Shown in pieces: positions 51,715 through 63,885 of a DNA stretch of 64,000 bases (positions within the stretch are counted from its first letter, which is position 1; each line of letters opens with the position of its first letter). Position numbers and translations under genes: made by a program. The notes below the pieces were generated by a model. That model was not told the DNA's origin and did not search any database. It saw nothing but the letters and a program-made list of their open reading frames with translations. The stretch is taken from positions 16,663,138 to 16,727,137 of the forward strand of contig OU342816.1 in NCBI GenBank assembly GCA_910591455.2, given 5' to 3'. Source of the DNA: Pholis gunnellus (taxonomy: Eukaryota > Chordata > Actinopteri > Perciformes > Pholidae).

Positions 51715-54700
51715 GACAGAAACAGTGTCATGATGACATCACGGATTCTCTGCCTTTAATGTTGTCTTTGTGACGTCATTAAGCCCCTCCCTACTGGTAT
51801 TCAGCCCCTACCCACGACTCCATGGACAGAACAGTGTCATGATGACATCACGGATTCTCTGCCTTTAATGTTGTCTTTGTGACGTCATTAAGCCCCTCCC
51901 TACTGGTATTCAGCCCCTACCCACGACTCCATGGACAGAACAGTGTCATGATGACATCACGGATTCTCTGCCTTTAATGTGGTCTTTGTGACGTCATAAG
52001 CCCCTCCCTACTGGTATTCAGCCCCTACCCACGACTCCATGGACAGAACAGTGTCATGATGACATCACGGATTCTCTGCCTTTAATGTTGTTTTTGTGAC
52101 GTCATTAAGCCCCTCCCTACTGGTATTCAGAGCCCCTACCCACGACTCCATGGACAGAACAGTGTCAATGATGACATCACGGATTCTCTGCCTTTAATGT
52201 TGTCTTTGTGACGTCATTAAGCCCCTCCCTACTGGTATTCAGCCCCTACCCACGACTCCATGGACAGAACAGTGTCATGATGACATCACGGATTCTCTGC
52301 CTTTAATGTTGTCTTTGTGACGTCATTAAGCCCCTCCCTACTGGTATTCAGCCCCTACCCACGACTCCATGGACAGAACAGTGTCATGATGACATCACGG
52401 ATTCTCTGCCTTTAATGTTGTCTTTGTGATGTCATTAAGCCCCTCCCTACTGGTATTCAGCCCCTACCCACGACTCCATGGACAGAACAGTGTCATGATG
52501 ACATCACGGATTCTCTGCCTTTAATGTTGTCTTTGTGACGTCATTAAGCCCCTCCCTACTGGTATTCAGCCCCTACCCACGACTCCATGGACAGAACAGT
52601 GTCATGATGACATCACGGATTCTCTGCCTTTAATGTTGTCTTTGTGACGTCATTAAGACCCTCCCTACTGGTATTCAGCCCCTACCCACGACTCCATGGA
52701 CCAGAACAGTGTCATGATGACATCACGGATTCTCTGCCTTTAATGTGGTCTTTGTGACGTCATTAAGCCCCTCCCTACTGGTATTCAGCCCCTACCCACG
52801 ACTCCATGGACAGAACAGTGTCATGATGACATCACGGATTCTCTGCCTTTAATGTGGTCTTTGTGACGTCATTAAGCCCCTCCCTACTGGTATTCAGCCC
52901 CTACCCACGACTCCATGGACAGAACAGTGTCATGATGACATCACGGATTCTCTGCCTTTAATGTTGTCTTTGTGACGTCATTAAGCCCCTCCCTACTGGT
53001 ATTCAGCCCCTACCCACGACTCCATGGACAGAACAGTGTCATGATGACATCACGGATTCTCTGCCTTTAATGTTGTCTTTGTGACGTCATTAAGCCCCTC
53101 CCTACTGGTATTCAGCCCCTACCCACGACTCCATGGACAGAACAGTGTCATGATGACATCACGGATTCTCTGCCTTTAATGTTGTCTTTGTGATGTCATT
53201 AAGCCCCTCCCTACTGGTATTCAGCCCCTACCCACGACTCCATGGACAGAACAGTGTCATGATGACATCACGGATTCTCTGCCTTTAATGTTGTCTTTGT
53301 GACGTCATTAAGCCCCTCCCTACTGGTATTCAGCCCCTACCCACGACTCCATGGACAGAACAGTGTCATGATGACATCACGGATTCTCTGCCTTTAATGT
53401 TGTCTTTGTGACGTCATCATGACCCTCCCTACTGGTATTCAGCCCCTACCCACGACTCCATGGACAGAACAGTGTCATGATGACATCACGGATTCTCTGC
53501 CTTTAATGTGGTCTTTGTGACGTCATTAAGCCCCTCCCTACTGGTATTCAGCCCCTACCCACGACTCCATGGACAGAACAGTGTCATGATGACATCACGG
53601 ATTCTCTGCCTTTAATGTTGTCTTTGTGACGTCATTAAGCCCCTCCCTACTGGTATTCAGCCCCTACCCACGACTCCATGGACAGAACAGTGTCATGATG
53701 ACATCACGGATTATCTGCCTTTAATGTTGTCTTTGTGACGTCATTAAGCCCCTCCCTACTGGTATTCAGCCCCTACCCACGACTCCATGGACAGAACAGT
53801 GTCATGATGACATCACGGATTTCTCTGACTTTAATGTTGTCTTTGTGACGTCATTAAGCCCCTCCCTACTGGTATTCAGCCCCTACCCACGACTCCATGG
53901 ACAGAACAGTGTCCATGGTGACATCACAGATTCTCTGCCTTTAATGTTGTCTTTGTGACGTCATTAAGCCCCTCCCTACTGGTATTCAGCCCCTACCCAC
54001 GACTCCATGGACAGAACAGTGTCATGATGACATCACGGATTCTCTGCCTTTAATGTTGTCTTTGTGACGTCATTAAGCCCCTCCCTACTGGTATTCCAGC
54101 CCTTACCCACGACTCAATGGACAGAAGTGTCATGATGACATCACGGATTCTCTGCCTTTAATGTTGTCTTGTGACGTCATTAAGCCCCTCCCTACTGGTA
54201 TTCAGCCCCTACCCACGACTCCATGGACAGAACAGTGTCATGATGACATCACGGATTCTCTGCCTTTAATGTTGTCTTTGTGACGTCATTAAGCCCCTCC
54301 CTACTGGTATTCAGCCCCTACCCACGACTCCATGGACAGAACAGTGTCATGATGACATCACGGATTCTCTGCCTTTAATGTATGTCTTTGTGACGTCATT
54401 AAGCCCCTCCCTACTGGTATTCAGCCCCTACCCACGACTCCATGGACAGAACAGTGTCATGATGACATCACGGATTCTCTGCCTTTAATGTTGTCTTTGT
54501 GACGTCATTATGCCCCTCCCTACTGGTATTCAGCCCCTACCCACGACTCCATGGACAGAACAGTGTCATGATGACATCACGGATTCTCTGCCTTTAATGT
54601 TGTCTTTGTGACGTCATTAAGCCCCTCCCTACTGGTATTCAGCCCCTACCCACGACTCCATGGACAGAACAGTGTCATTGATGACATCACGGATTCTCTG

Positions 54701-56530
54701 CCTTTAATGTTGTCTTTGTGACGTCATTAAGCCCCTCCCTACTGGTATTCAGCCCCTACCCACGACTCCATGGACAGAAACAGTGTCATGATGACATCAC
54801 GGATTCTCTGCCTTTAATGTTGTCTTTGTGACGTCATTAAGCCCCTCCCTACTGGTATTCAGCCCCTACCCACGACTCCATGGACAGAACAGTGTCATGA
54901 ATGACATCACGGATTCTCTGCCTTTAATGTTGTCTTTGTGACGTCATTAAGCCCCTCCCTACTGGTATTCAGCCCCCTACCCACGACTCCATGGGACAGA
55001 ACAGTGTCATGATGACATCACGGATTCTCTGCCTTTAATGTTGTCTTTGTGACGTCATTAAGCCCCTCCCTACTGGTATTCAGCCCCTACCCACGACTCC
55101 ATGGACAGAACAGTGTCATGATGACATCACGGATTCTCTGCCTTTAATGTTGTCTTTGTGACGTCATTAAGCCCCTCCCTACTGGTATTCAGCCCCTACC
55201 CACGACTCATGGACAGAACAGTGTCATGATGACATCACGGATTCTCTGCCTTTAATGTTGTCTTTGTGACGTCATTAAGCCCCTCCCTACTGGTATTCAG
55301 CCCCTACCCACGACTCCATGGACAGAACAGTGTCATGATGACATCACGGATTCTCTGCCTTTAATGTTGTCTTTGTGACGTCATTAAGCCCCTCCCTACT
55401 GGTATTCAGCCCCTACCCACGACTCCATGGACAGAACAGTGTCATGATGACATCACGGATTCTCTGCCTTTAATGTTGTCTTTGTGACGTCATTAAGCCC
55501 CTCCCTACTGGTATTCAGCCCCTACCCACGACTCCATGGACAGAACAGTGTCATGATGACATCACGGATTCTCTGCCTTTAATGTTGTCTTTGTGACGTC
55601 ATTAAGACCCTCCCTACTGGTATTCAGCCCCTACCCACGACTCCATGGACAGAACAGTGTCATGATGACATCTCGGATTCTCTGCCTTTAATGTGGTCTT
55701 GTGACGTCATTAAGCCCCTCCCTACTGGTATTCAGCCCCTACCCACGACTCCATGGACAGAACAGTGTCATGATGACATCACGGATTCTCTGCCTTTAAT
55801 GTGGTCTTTGTGACGTCAAGCCCCTCCCTACTGGTATTCAGCCCCTACCCACGACTCCATGGACAGAACAGTGTCATGATGACATCACGGATTCTCTGCC
55901 TTTAATGTTGTCTTTGTGACGTCATTAAGCCCCTCCCTACTGGTATTCAGCCCCTACCCACGACTCCATGGACAGAACAGTGTCATGATGACATCACGAT
56001 TCTCTGCCTTTAATGTTGTCTTTGTGACCGTCATTAAGCCCCTCCCTACTGGTATTCAGCCCCTACCCACGACTCCATGGACAGAACAGTGTCATGATGA
56101 CATCACGGATTCTCTGCCTTTAATGTTGTCTTTGTGACGTCAATAAGCCCCTCCCTACTGGTATTCAGCCCCTACCCACGACTCCATGGACAGAACAGTG
56201 TCATGATGACATCACGGATTCTCTGCCTTTAATGTTGTCTTTGTGACGTCATTAAGCCCCTCCCTACTGGTATTCCAGCCCCTACCCACGACTCCATGGA
56301 CAGAACAGTGTCATGATGACATCACGGATTCTCTGCCTTTATTGTTGTCTTTGTGACGTCATTAAGCCCCTCCCTACTGGTATTCAGCCCCTACCCACGA
56401 CTCCATGGACAGAACAGTGTCATGATGACATCACGGATTCTCTGCCTTTAATGTTGTCATTGTGACGTCATTAAGCCCCTCCCTACTGGTATTCAGCCCC
56501 TACCCACGACTCCATGGACAGAACAGTGCA
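51715..56530. other. Cluster of 22 small indels in the satellite
   Basis: Fifteen insertions and seven deletions, nearly all of 1 bp, fall near 51720, 51996, 52130, 52167, 52701, 53821, 53914, 54097, 54170, 54382, 54677, 54780, 54900, 54975, 54995, 55209, 55700, 55818, 56000, 56029, 56275 and 56529. Their net sum (+7) exactly explains the excess length of segment 6. Private substitutions (CTCAATGG, CATCTCGG, GTCAATAAG, CATTATGCC) also concentrate here. Likely a low-quality consensus interval; real divergence is the alternative. Confidence 0.85.
52427..54120. repeat. Copy 2 of the 4.6-kb duplication, with scattered indels
   Basis: GTGATGTCATT at 52427 and 53191 (764 bp, explained by one inserted C near 52701), then ATTATCTG (53713), CTGACTTT (about 53827), CACAGATT (about 53927) and CCCTTACCC (about 54102), as in 47848-49540. 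Unlike the first copy it has several single-base insertions and private substitutions. Confidence 0.82.
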
Positions 56531-57249
56531 TGATGACATCACGGATTCTCTGCCTTTAATGTTGTCTTTGTGACGTCATTAAGCCCCTCCCTACTGGTAT
56601 TCAGCCCCTACCCACGACTCCATGGACAGAACAGTGTCATGATGACATCACGGATTCTCTGCCTTTAATGTTGTCTTTGTGACGTCATTAAGCCCCTCCC
56701 TACTGGTATTCAGCCCCTACCCACGACTCCATGGACAGAACAGTGTCATGATGACATCACGGATTCTCTGCCTTTAATGTTGTCATTGTGACGTCATTAA
56801 GCCCCTCCCTACTGGTATTCAGCCCCTACCCACGACTCCATGGACAGAACAGTGTCATGATGACATCACGGATTCTCTGCCTTTATTGTTGTCTTTGTGA
56901 CGTCATTAAGCCCCTCCCTACTGGTATTCAGCCCCTACCCACGACTCCATGGACAGAACAGTGTCATGATGACATCACGGATTCTCTGCCTTTAATGTTG
57001 TCTTTGTGACGTCATTAAGCCCCTCCCTACTGGTATTCAGCCCCTACCCACGACTCCATGGACAGAACAGTGTCATGATGACATCACGGATTCTCTGCCT
57101 TTAATGTTGTCTTTGTGACGTCATTAAGCCCCTCCCTACTGGTATTCAGCCCCTACCCACGACTCCATGGACAGAACAGTGTCATGATGACATCACGGAT
57201 TCTCTGCCTTTAATGTTGTCTTTGTGACGTCATTAAGCCCCTCCCTACT

Positions 57250-57748
57250 GGTATTCAGCCCCTACCCACGACTCCATGGACAGAACAGTGTCATGATGAC
57301 ATCACGGATTCTGCCTTTAATGTTGTCTTTGTGACGTCATTAAGCCCCTCCCTACTGGTATTCAGCCCCTACCCACGACTCCATGGACAGAACAGTGTCA
57401 TGATGACATCACGGATTCTCTGCCTTTAATGTTGTCTTTGTGACGTCATTAAGCCCCTCCCTACTGGATGACATCACGGATTCTCTGCCTTTAATGTTGT
57501 CTTTGTGACGTCATTAAGCCCCTCCCTACTGGTATTCAGCCCCTACCCACGACTCCATGGACAGAACAGTGTCATGATGACATCACGGATTCTCTGCCTT
57601 TAATGTTGTCTTTGTGACGTCATTAAGCCCCTCCCTACTGGTATTCAGCCACTACCCACGACTCCATGGACAGAACAGTGTCATGATGACATCACGGATT
57701 CTCTGCCTTTAATGTTGTCTTTGTGACGTCATTAAGCCCCTCCCTACT
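57250..57748. repeat. Higher-order-repeat signature 107-109-65-109-CCACT
   Basis: A 107-mer at 57250, a 109-mer at 57357, a 65-mer at 57466, a canonical monomer at 57531 and a CCACT monomer at 57640. The same order as at 34074, without the CTGCCATT variant. It lies 19344 bp from the previous copy and is the only short-unit signature in this segment. Confidence 0.9.
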
Positions 57749-60700
57749 GGTATTCAGCCCCTACCCACGACTCCATGGACAGAACAGTGTCATGATGACA
57801 TCACGGATTCTCTGCCTTTAATGTTGTCTTTGTGACGTCATTAAGCCCCTCCCTACTGGTATTCAGCCCCTACCCACGACTCCATGGACAGAACAGTGTC
57901 ATGATGACATCACGGATTCTCTGCCTTTAATGTTGTCTTTGTGACGTCATTAAGCCCCTCCCTACTGGTATTCAGCCCCTACCCACGACTCCATGGACAG
58001 AACAGTGTCATGATGACATCACGGATTCTCTGCCTTTAATGTTGTCTTTGTGACGTCATTAAGCCCCTCCCTACTGGTATTCAGCCCCTACCCACGACTC
58101 CATGGACAGAACAGTGTCATGATGACATCACGGATTCTCTGCCTTTAATGTTGTCTTTGTGACGTCATTAAGCCCCTCCCTACTGGTATTCAGCCCCTAC
58201 CCACGACTCCATGGACAGAACAGTGTCATGATGACATCACGGATTCTCTGCCTTTAATGTTGTCTTTGTGACGTCATTAAGCCCCTCCCTACTGGTATTC
58301 AGCCCCTACCCACGACTCCATGGACAGAACAGTGTCATGATGACATCACGGATTCTCTGCCTTTAATGTGGTCTTTGTGACGTCATTAAGCCCCTCCCTA
58401 CTGGTATTCAGCCCCTACCCACGACTCCATGGACAGAACAGTGTCATGATGACATCACGGATTCTCTGCCTTTAATGTTGTCTTTGTGACGTCATTAAGC
58501 CCCTCCCTACTGGTATTCAGCCCCTACCCACGACTCCATGGACAGAACAGTGTCATGATGACATCACGGATTCTCTGCCTTTAATGTTGTCTTTGTGACG
58601 TCATTAAGCCCCTCCCTACTGGTATTCAGCCCCTACCCACGACTCCATGGACAGAACAGTGTCATGATGACATCACGGATTCTCTGCCTTTAATGTTGTC
58701 TTTGTGACGTCATTAAGCCCCTCCCTACTGGTATTCAGCCCCTACCCACGACTCCATGGACAGAACAGTGTCATGATGACATCACGGATTCTCTGCCTTT
58801 AATGTTGTCTTTGTGACGTCATTAAGCCCCTCCCTACTGGTATTCAGCCCCTACCCACGACTCCATGGACAGAACAGTGTCATGATGACATCACGGATTC
58901 TCTGCCTTTAATGTTGTCTTTGTGACGTCATTAAGCCCCTCCCTACTGGTATTCAGCCCCTACCCACGACTCCATGGACAGAACAGTGTCATGATGACAT
59001 CACGGATTCTCTGCCTTTAATGTGGTCTTTGTGACGTCATTAAGCCCCTCCCTACTGGTATTCAGCCCCTACCCACGACTCCATGGACAGAACAGTGTCA
59101 TGATGACATCACGGATTCTCTGCCTTTAATGTTGTCTTTGTGACGTCATTAAGCCCCTCCCTACTGGTATTCAGCCCCTACCCACGACTCCATGGACAGA
59201 ACAGTGTCATGATGACATCACGGATTCTCTGCCTTTAATGTTGTCTTTGTGACGTCATTAAGCCCCTCCCTACTGGTATTCAGCCCCTACCCACGACTCC
59301 ATGGACAGAACAGTGTCATGATGACATCACGGATTCTCTGCCTTTAATGTTGTCTTTGTGACGTCATTAAGCCCCTCCCTACTGGTATTCAGCCCCTACC
59401 CACGACTCCATGGACAGAACAGTGTCATGATGACATCACGGATTCTCTGCCTTTAATGTTGTCTTTGTGACGTCATTAAGCCCCTCCCTACTGGTATTCA
59501 GCCCCTACCCACGACTCCATGGACAGAACAGTGTCATGATGACATCACGGATTCTCTGCCTTTAATGTGGTCTTTGTGACGTCATTAAGCCCCTCCCTAC
59601 TGGTATTCAGCCCCTACCCACGACTCCATGGACAGAACAGTGTCATGATGACATCACGGATTCTCTGCCTTTAATGTTGTCTTTGTGACGTCATTAAGCC
59701 CCTCCCTACTGGTATTCAGCCCCTACCCACGACTCCATGGACAGAACAGTGTCATGATGACATCACGGATTCTCTGCCTTTAATGTTGTCTTTGTGACGT
59801 CATTAAGCCCCTCCCTACTGGTATTCAGCCCCTACCCACGACTCCATGGACAGAACAGTGTCATGATGACATCACGGATTCTCTGCCTTTAATGTTGTCT
59901 TTGTGACGTCATTAAGCCCCTCCCTACTGGTATTCAGCCCCTACCCACGACTCCATGGACAGAACAGTGTCATGATGACATCACGGATTCTCTGCCTTTA
60001 ATGTTGTCTTTGTGACGTCATTAAGCCCCTCCCTACTGGTATTCAGCCCCTACCCACGACTCCATGGACAGAACAGTGTCATGATGACATCACGGATTCT
60101 CTGCCTTTAATGTTGTCATTGTGACGTCATTAAGCCCCTCCCTACTGGTATTCAGCCCCTACCCACGACTCCATGGACAGAACAGTGTCATGATGACATC
60201 ACGGATTCTCTGCCTTTATTGTTGTCTTTGTGACGTCATTAAGCCCCTCCCTACTGGTATTCAGCCCCTACCCACGACTCCATGGACAGAACAGTGTCAT
60301 GATGACATCACGGATTCTCTGCCTTTAATGTTGTCTTTGTGACGTCATTAAGCCCCTCCCTACTGGTATTCAGCCCCTACCCACGACTCCATGGACAGAA
60401 CAGTGTCATGATGACATCACGGATTCTCTGCCTTTAATGTTGTCTTTGTGACGTCATTAAGCCCCTCGCTACTGGTATTCAGCCCCTACCCACGACTCCA
60501 TGGACAGAACAGTGTCATGATGACATCACGGATTCTCTGCCTTTAATGTTGTCTTTGTGACGTCATTAAGCCCCTCCCTACTGGTATTCAGCCCCTACCC
60601 ACGACTCCATGGACAGAACAGTGTCATGATGACATCACGGATTCTCTGCCTTTAATGTTGTCTTTGTGACGTCATTAAGCCCCTCCCTACTGGTATTCAG

Positions 60701-60864
60701 CCCCTACCCACGACTCCATGGACAGAACAGTGTCATGATGACATCATGGATTCTCTGCCTTTAATGTTGTCTTTGTGACGTCATTAAGCCCCTCCCTACT
60801 GGTATTCAGCCCCTACCCACGACTCCATGGACAGAACAGTGTCATGATGACATCACGGATTCTC

Positions 60865-62158
60865 AGAAGCGTTTAAAAAAAAGGGCGTTTAAAAAAAAGG
60901 GGGACGGAAGAAATAGTGGAACTAGAAAATGCATTTCCTGCTGAAAATGCGTTGGAATGCTAAAAGCTGAAATTAATTGCAAAAACATTGCTGAAAATAG
61001 ATATCCAATTAAAAAAAAATTGCAAAAAGCTTAATAATTCAAAAAGTTTAAAGATTACAAATGGCTGAAAATACAGAAATGGGAGACTACCTGTCTGAAA
61101 AATGTTGTAGCCTGAAAGCATTTAAACTGCACTGCTGAAAACCCTTCTAGTTGAAATGTTTAACTATGGTGTCTGTAGCTGAAAGTATGAGAAAGAAGAA
61201 GGCTTTGAAAGTTGAAGAAGTTTAAGAGGATTTGAAGATTTTCTCCAGATATCCAATTAAAAAAAGATTGCAAAAAGCTGAATAATTCAAAGTTTAAAGC
61301 TTACAAATATGAAAAGTCATATCACTCCTCTCCTGAAAGAGCTGAACATTTTAATATTTGAATGGTTTCTGTGGCTTAAAAAATGTCAGCAGTAGCGATA
61401 TTTGTTTTAGTAGTAGTAGAAGTTGTAGTTCTAGTAGAAGTATTATAAGTAGTAGAAGTATTAGTAGCATTAGAATAAGTGTGTGTGTGGGGGGTCCTCT
61501 AAAAGTATCCAAGACCTGAATGACTGAATGAGAGACACAGAGAGAGAGAGAGAGAGAGAGAAGTGTATGTGTGCGTGTGTCTGTGAGTCTGTGTGTTTAT
61601 CAACATTGCTGATTACCTTAATCACGAACACCTGTGTGCCAGCACCCTGTTCATGGAGAACAGACAGGCAGACAGACAGTTACATGGACTGAGTGAGTGT
61701 GAGAGAGAGACAGACAGCCAGAGAGACAGTTAGATGACTGAGTGAGTGTGAGAGAGAGACAGACAGGCAGACAGACAGTTAGATGACTGAGTGAGTGTGA
61801 GAGAGAGACAGGCAGGCAGACAGACAGTTATATGTACTGAGTGAGTGAGTGAGACAGGCAGACAGACAGTTATATGTACTGAGTGAGTGAGTGAGACAGA
61901 CAGCCAGACAGACAGTTAGATGACTGAGTGAGTGTGAGAGAGAGACAGACAGGCAGACAGACAGTTAGATGACTGAGTGAGTGTAAGAGAGAGACAGGCA
62001 GGCAGACAGACAGTTATATGTACTGAGTGAGTGAGTGAGACAGGCAGACAGACAGTAATATGTACTGACTGAGTGAGTGAGACAGGCAAACAGACAGATA
62101 TATGTACTGACTGAGTAAGTGAGACAGGCAGACGGAGTTATATGTACTGAGTGAGTGA
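60865..62158. repeat. Composite block 7 (subfamily II, 1294 bp)
   Basis: Subfamily II block with one super-repeat of minisatellite. Its (GA)n is 2 bp longer than in blocks 3, 5 and 8, which breaks the minus-strand low-complexity frame found in the others. Left flank (CTCGCTACT, then CATGGAT) matches block 6; right flank matches block 4. Confidence 0.93.
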
Positions 62159-62593
62159 GCCTTTAATGTTTTCTTTGTGACGTCATTAAGCCCCTCCCTT
62201 CTGGTATTCAGCCCCTACCCACGACTCCATGGACAGAACAGTGTCATGATGACATCACGGATTCTCTGCCTTTAATGTTGTCTTTGTGACGTCATTAAGC
62301 CCCTCCCTACTGGTATTCAGCCCCTACCCATGACTCCATGGACAGAACAGTGTCATGATGACATCACGGATTCTCTGCCTTTAATGTTGTCTTTGTGACG
62401 TCATTAAGCCCCTCCCTACTGGTATTCAGCCCCTACCCACGACTCCATGGACAGAACAGTGTCATGATGACATCACGGATTCTCTGCCTTTAATGTTGTC
62501 TTTGTGACGTCATTAAGCCCCTCCCTACTGGTATTCAGCCCCTACCCACGACTCCATGGACAGAACAGTGTCATGATGACATCACGGATTCTC
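62159..62593. repeat. Short satellite island of 435 bp between blocks 7 and 8
   Basis: Three full monomers plus two halves; twin of 29253-29687. The first (split) monomer has GTTTTC and CCCTTCTGG. CCCATGACT near 62331 replaces CCCACGACT, a CpG transition relative to its twin. Confidence 0.95.
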
Positions 62594-63885
62594 AGAAGCG
62601 TTTCAAAAAAAGGGCGTTTCAAAAAAAGGGGGACGGAAGAAATAGTGGAACTAGAAAATGCATTTCCTGCTGAAAATGCGTTGGAATGCTAAAAGCTGAA
62701 ATTAATTGCAAAAACATTGCTGAAAATAGATATCCAATTAAAAAAAAATTGCAAAAAGCTTAATAATTCAAAAAGTTTAAAGATTACAAATGGCTGAAAA
62801 TACAGAAATGGGAGACTACCTGTCTGAAAAATGTTGTAGCCTGAAAGCATTTAAACTGCACTGCTGAAAACCCTTCTAGTTGAAATGTTTAACTATGGTG
62901 TCTGTAGCTGAAAGTATGAGAAAGAAGAAGGCTTTGAAAGTTGAAGAAGTTTAAGAGGATTTGAAGATTTTCTCCAGATATCCAATTAAAAAAAGATTGC
63001 AAAAAGCTGAATAATTCAAAGTTTAAAGCTTACAAATATGAAAAGTCATATCACTCCTCTCCTGAAAGAGCTGAACATTTTAATATTTGAATGGTTTCTG
63101 TGGCTTAAAAAATGTCAGCAGTAGCGATATTTGTTTTAGTAGTAGTAGAAGTTGTAGTTCTAGTAGAAGTATTATAAGTAGTAGAAGTATTAGTAGCATT
63201 AGAATAAGTGTGTGTGTGGGGGGTCCTCTAAAAGTATCCAAGACCTGAATGACTGAATGAGAGACACAGAGAGAGAGAGAGAGAGAGAAGTGTATGTGTG
63301 CGTGTGTCTGTGAGTCTGTGTGTTTATCAACATTGCTGATTACCTTAATCACGAACACCTGTGTGCCAGCACCCTGTTCATGGAGAACAGACAGGCAGAC
63401 AGACAGTTACATGGACTGAGTGAGTGTGAGAGAGAGACAGACAGCCAGAGAGACAGTTAGATGACTGAGTGAGTGTGAGAGAGAGACAGACAGGCAGACA
63501 GACAGTTAGATGACTGAGTGAGTGTGAGAGAGAGACAGGCAGGCAGACAGACAGTTATATGTACTGAGTGAGTGAGTGAGACAGGCAGACAGACAGTTAT
63601 ATGTACTGAGTGAGTGAGTGAGACAGACAGCCAGACAGACAGTTAGATGACTGAGTGAGTGTGAGAGAGAGACAGACAGGCAGACAGACAGTTAGATGAC
63701 TGAGTGAGTGTAAGAGAGAGACAGGCAGGCAGACAGACAGTTATATGTACTGAGTGAGTGAGTGAGACAGGCAGACAGACAGTAATATGTACTGACTGAG
63801 TGAGTGAGACAGGCAAACAGACAGATATATGTACTGACTGAGTAAGTGAGACAGGCAGACGGAGTTATATGTACTGAGTGAGTGA
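62594..63885. repeat. Composite block 8 (subfamily II, 1292 bp)
   Basis: Partner of block 7, starting 1729 bp after it. It shares GCGTTTCAAAAAAAGGG at the left end with block 5. This shows that the pair 7-8 and the pair 4-5 derive from one duplicated two-block module. Same right-flank variant monomer as block 5. Confidence 0.93.

Larger units (their letters stand above)
44888..60864. repeat. 109-bp satellite array, segment 6 (145 full and 1 short monomer)
   Basis: The longest uninterrupted satellite stretch. Length equals 145 full monomers, one 65-mer and the end halves, after correcting for four 2-bp losses and a net +7 bp from small indels confined to about 51.7-56.5 kb. It contains 763-bp higher-order repeats at 47.8-53.5 kb and one 107-109-65 signature at 57250. 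Short plus-strand frames near 55916, 56788 and 60121 result from local variants (a base lost near 56000; TTTATTG for TTTAATG near 56885 and 60217) that remove a stop or shift frame. They are not genes. Confidence 0.95.

Noticed and set aside
51715..56530. Indel-rich stretch as a divergent satellite subfamily
   Set aside because: The indels are private to single monomers and not shared between neighbours, unlike true subfamily markers; consensus error is the better explanation until reads are examined.
55916..60342. Plus-strand frames of 73 codons in the satellite (about 55916, 56788, 60121)
   Set aside because: These are satellite read-through made possible by local substitutions or indels; the 109-bp period shifts frame each repeat. 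Two are identical only because the repeats are.
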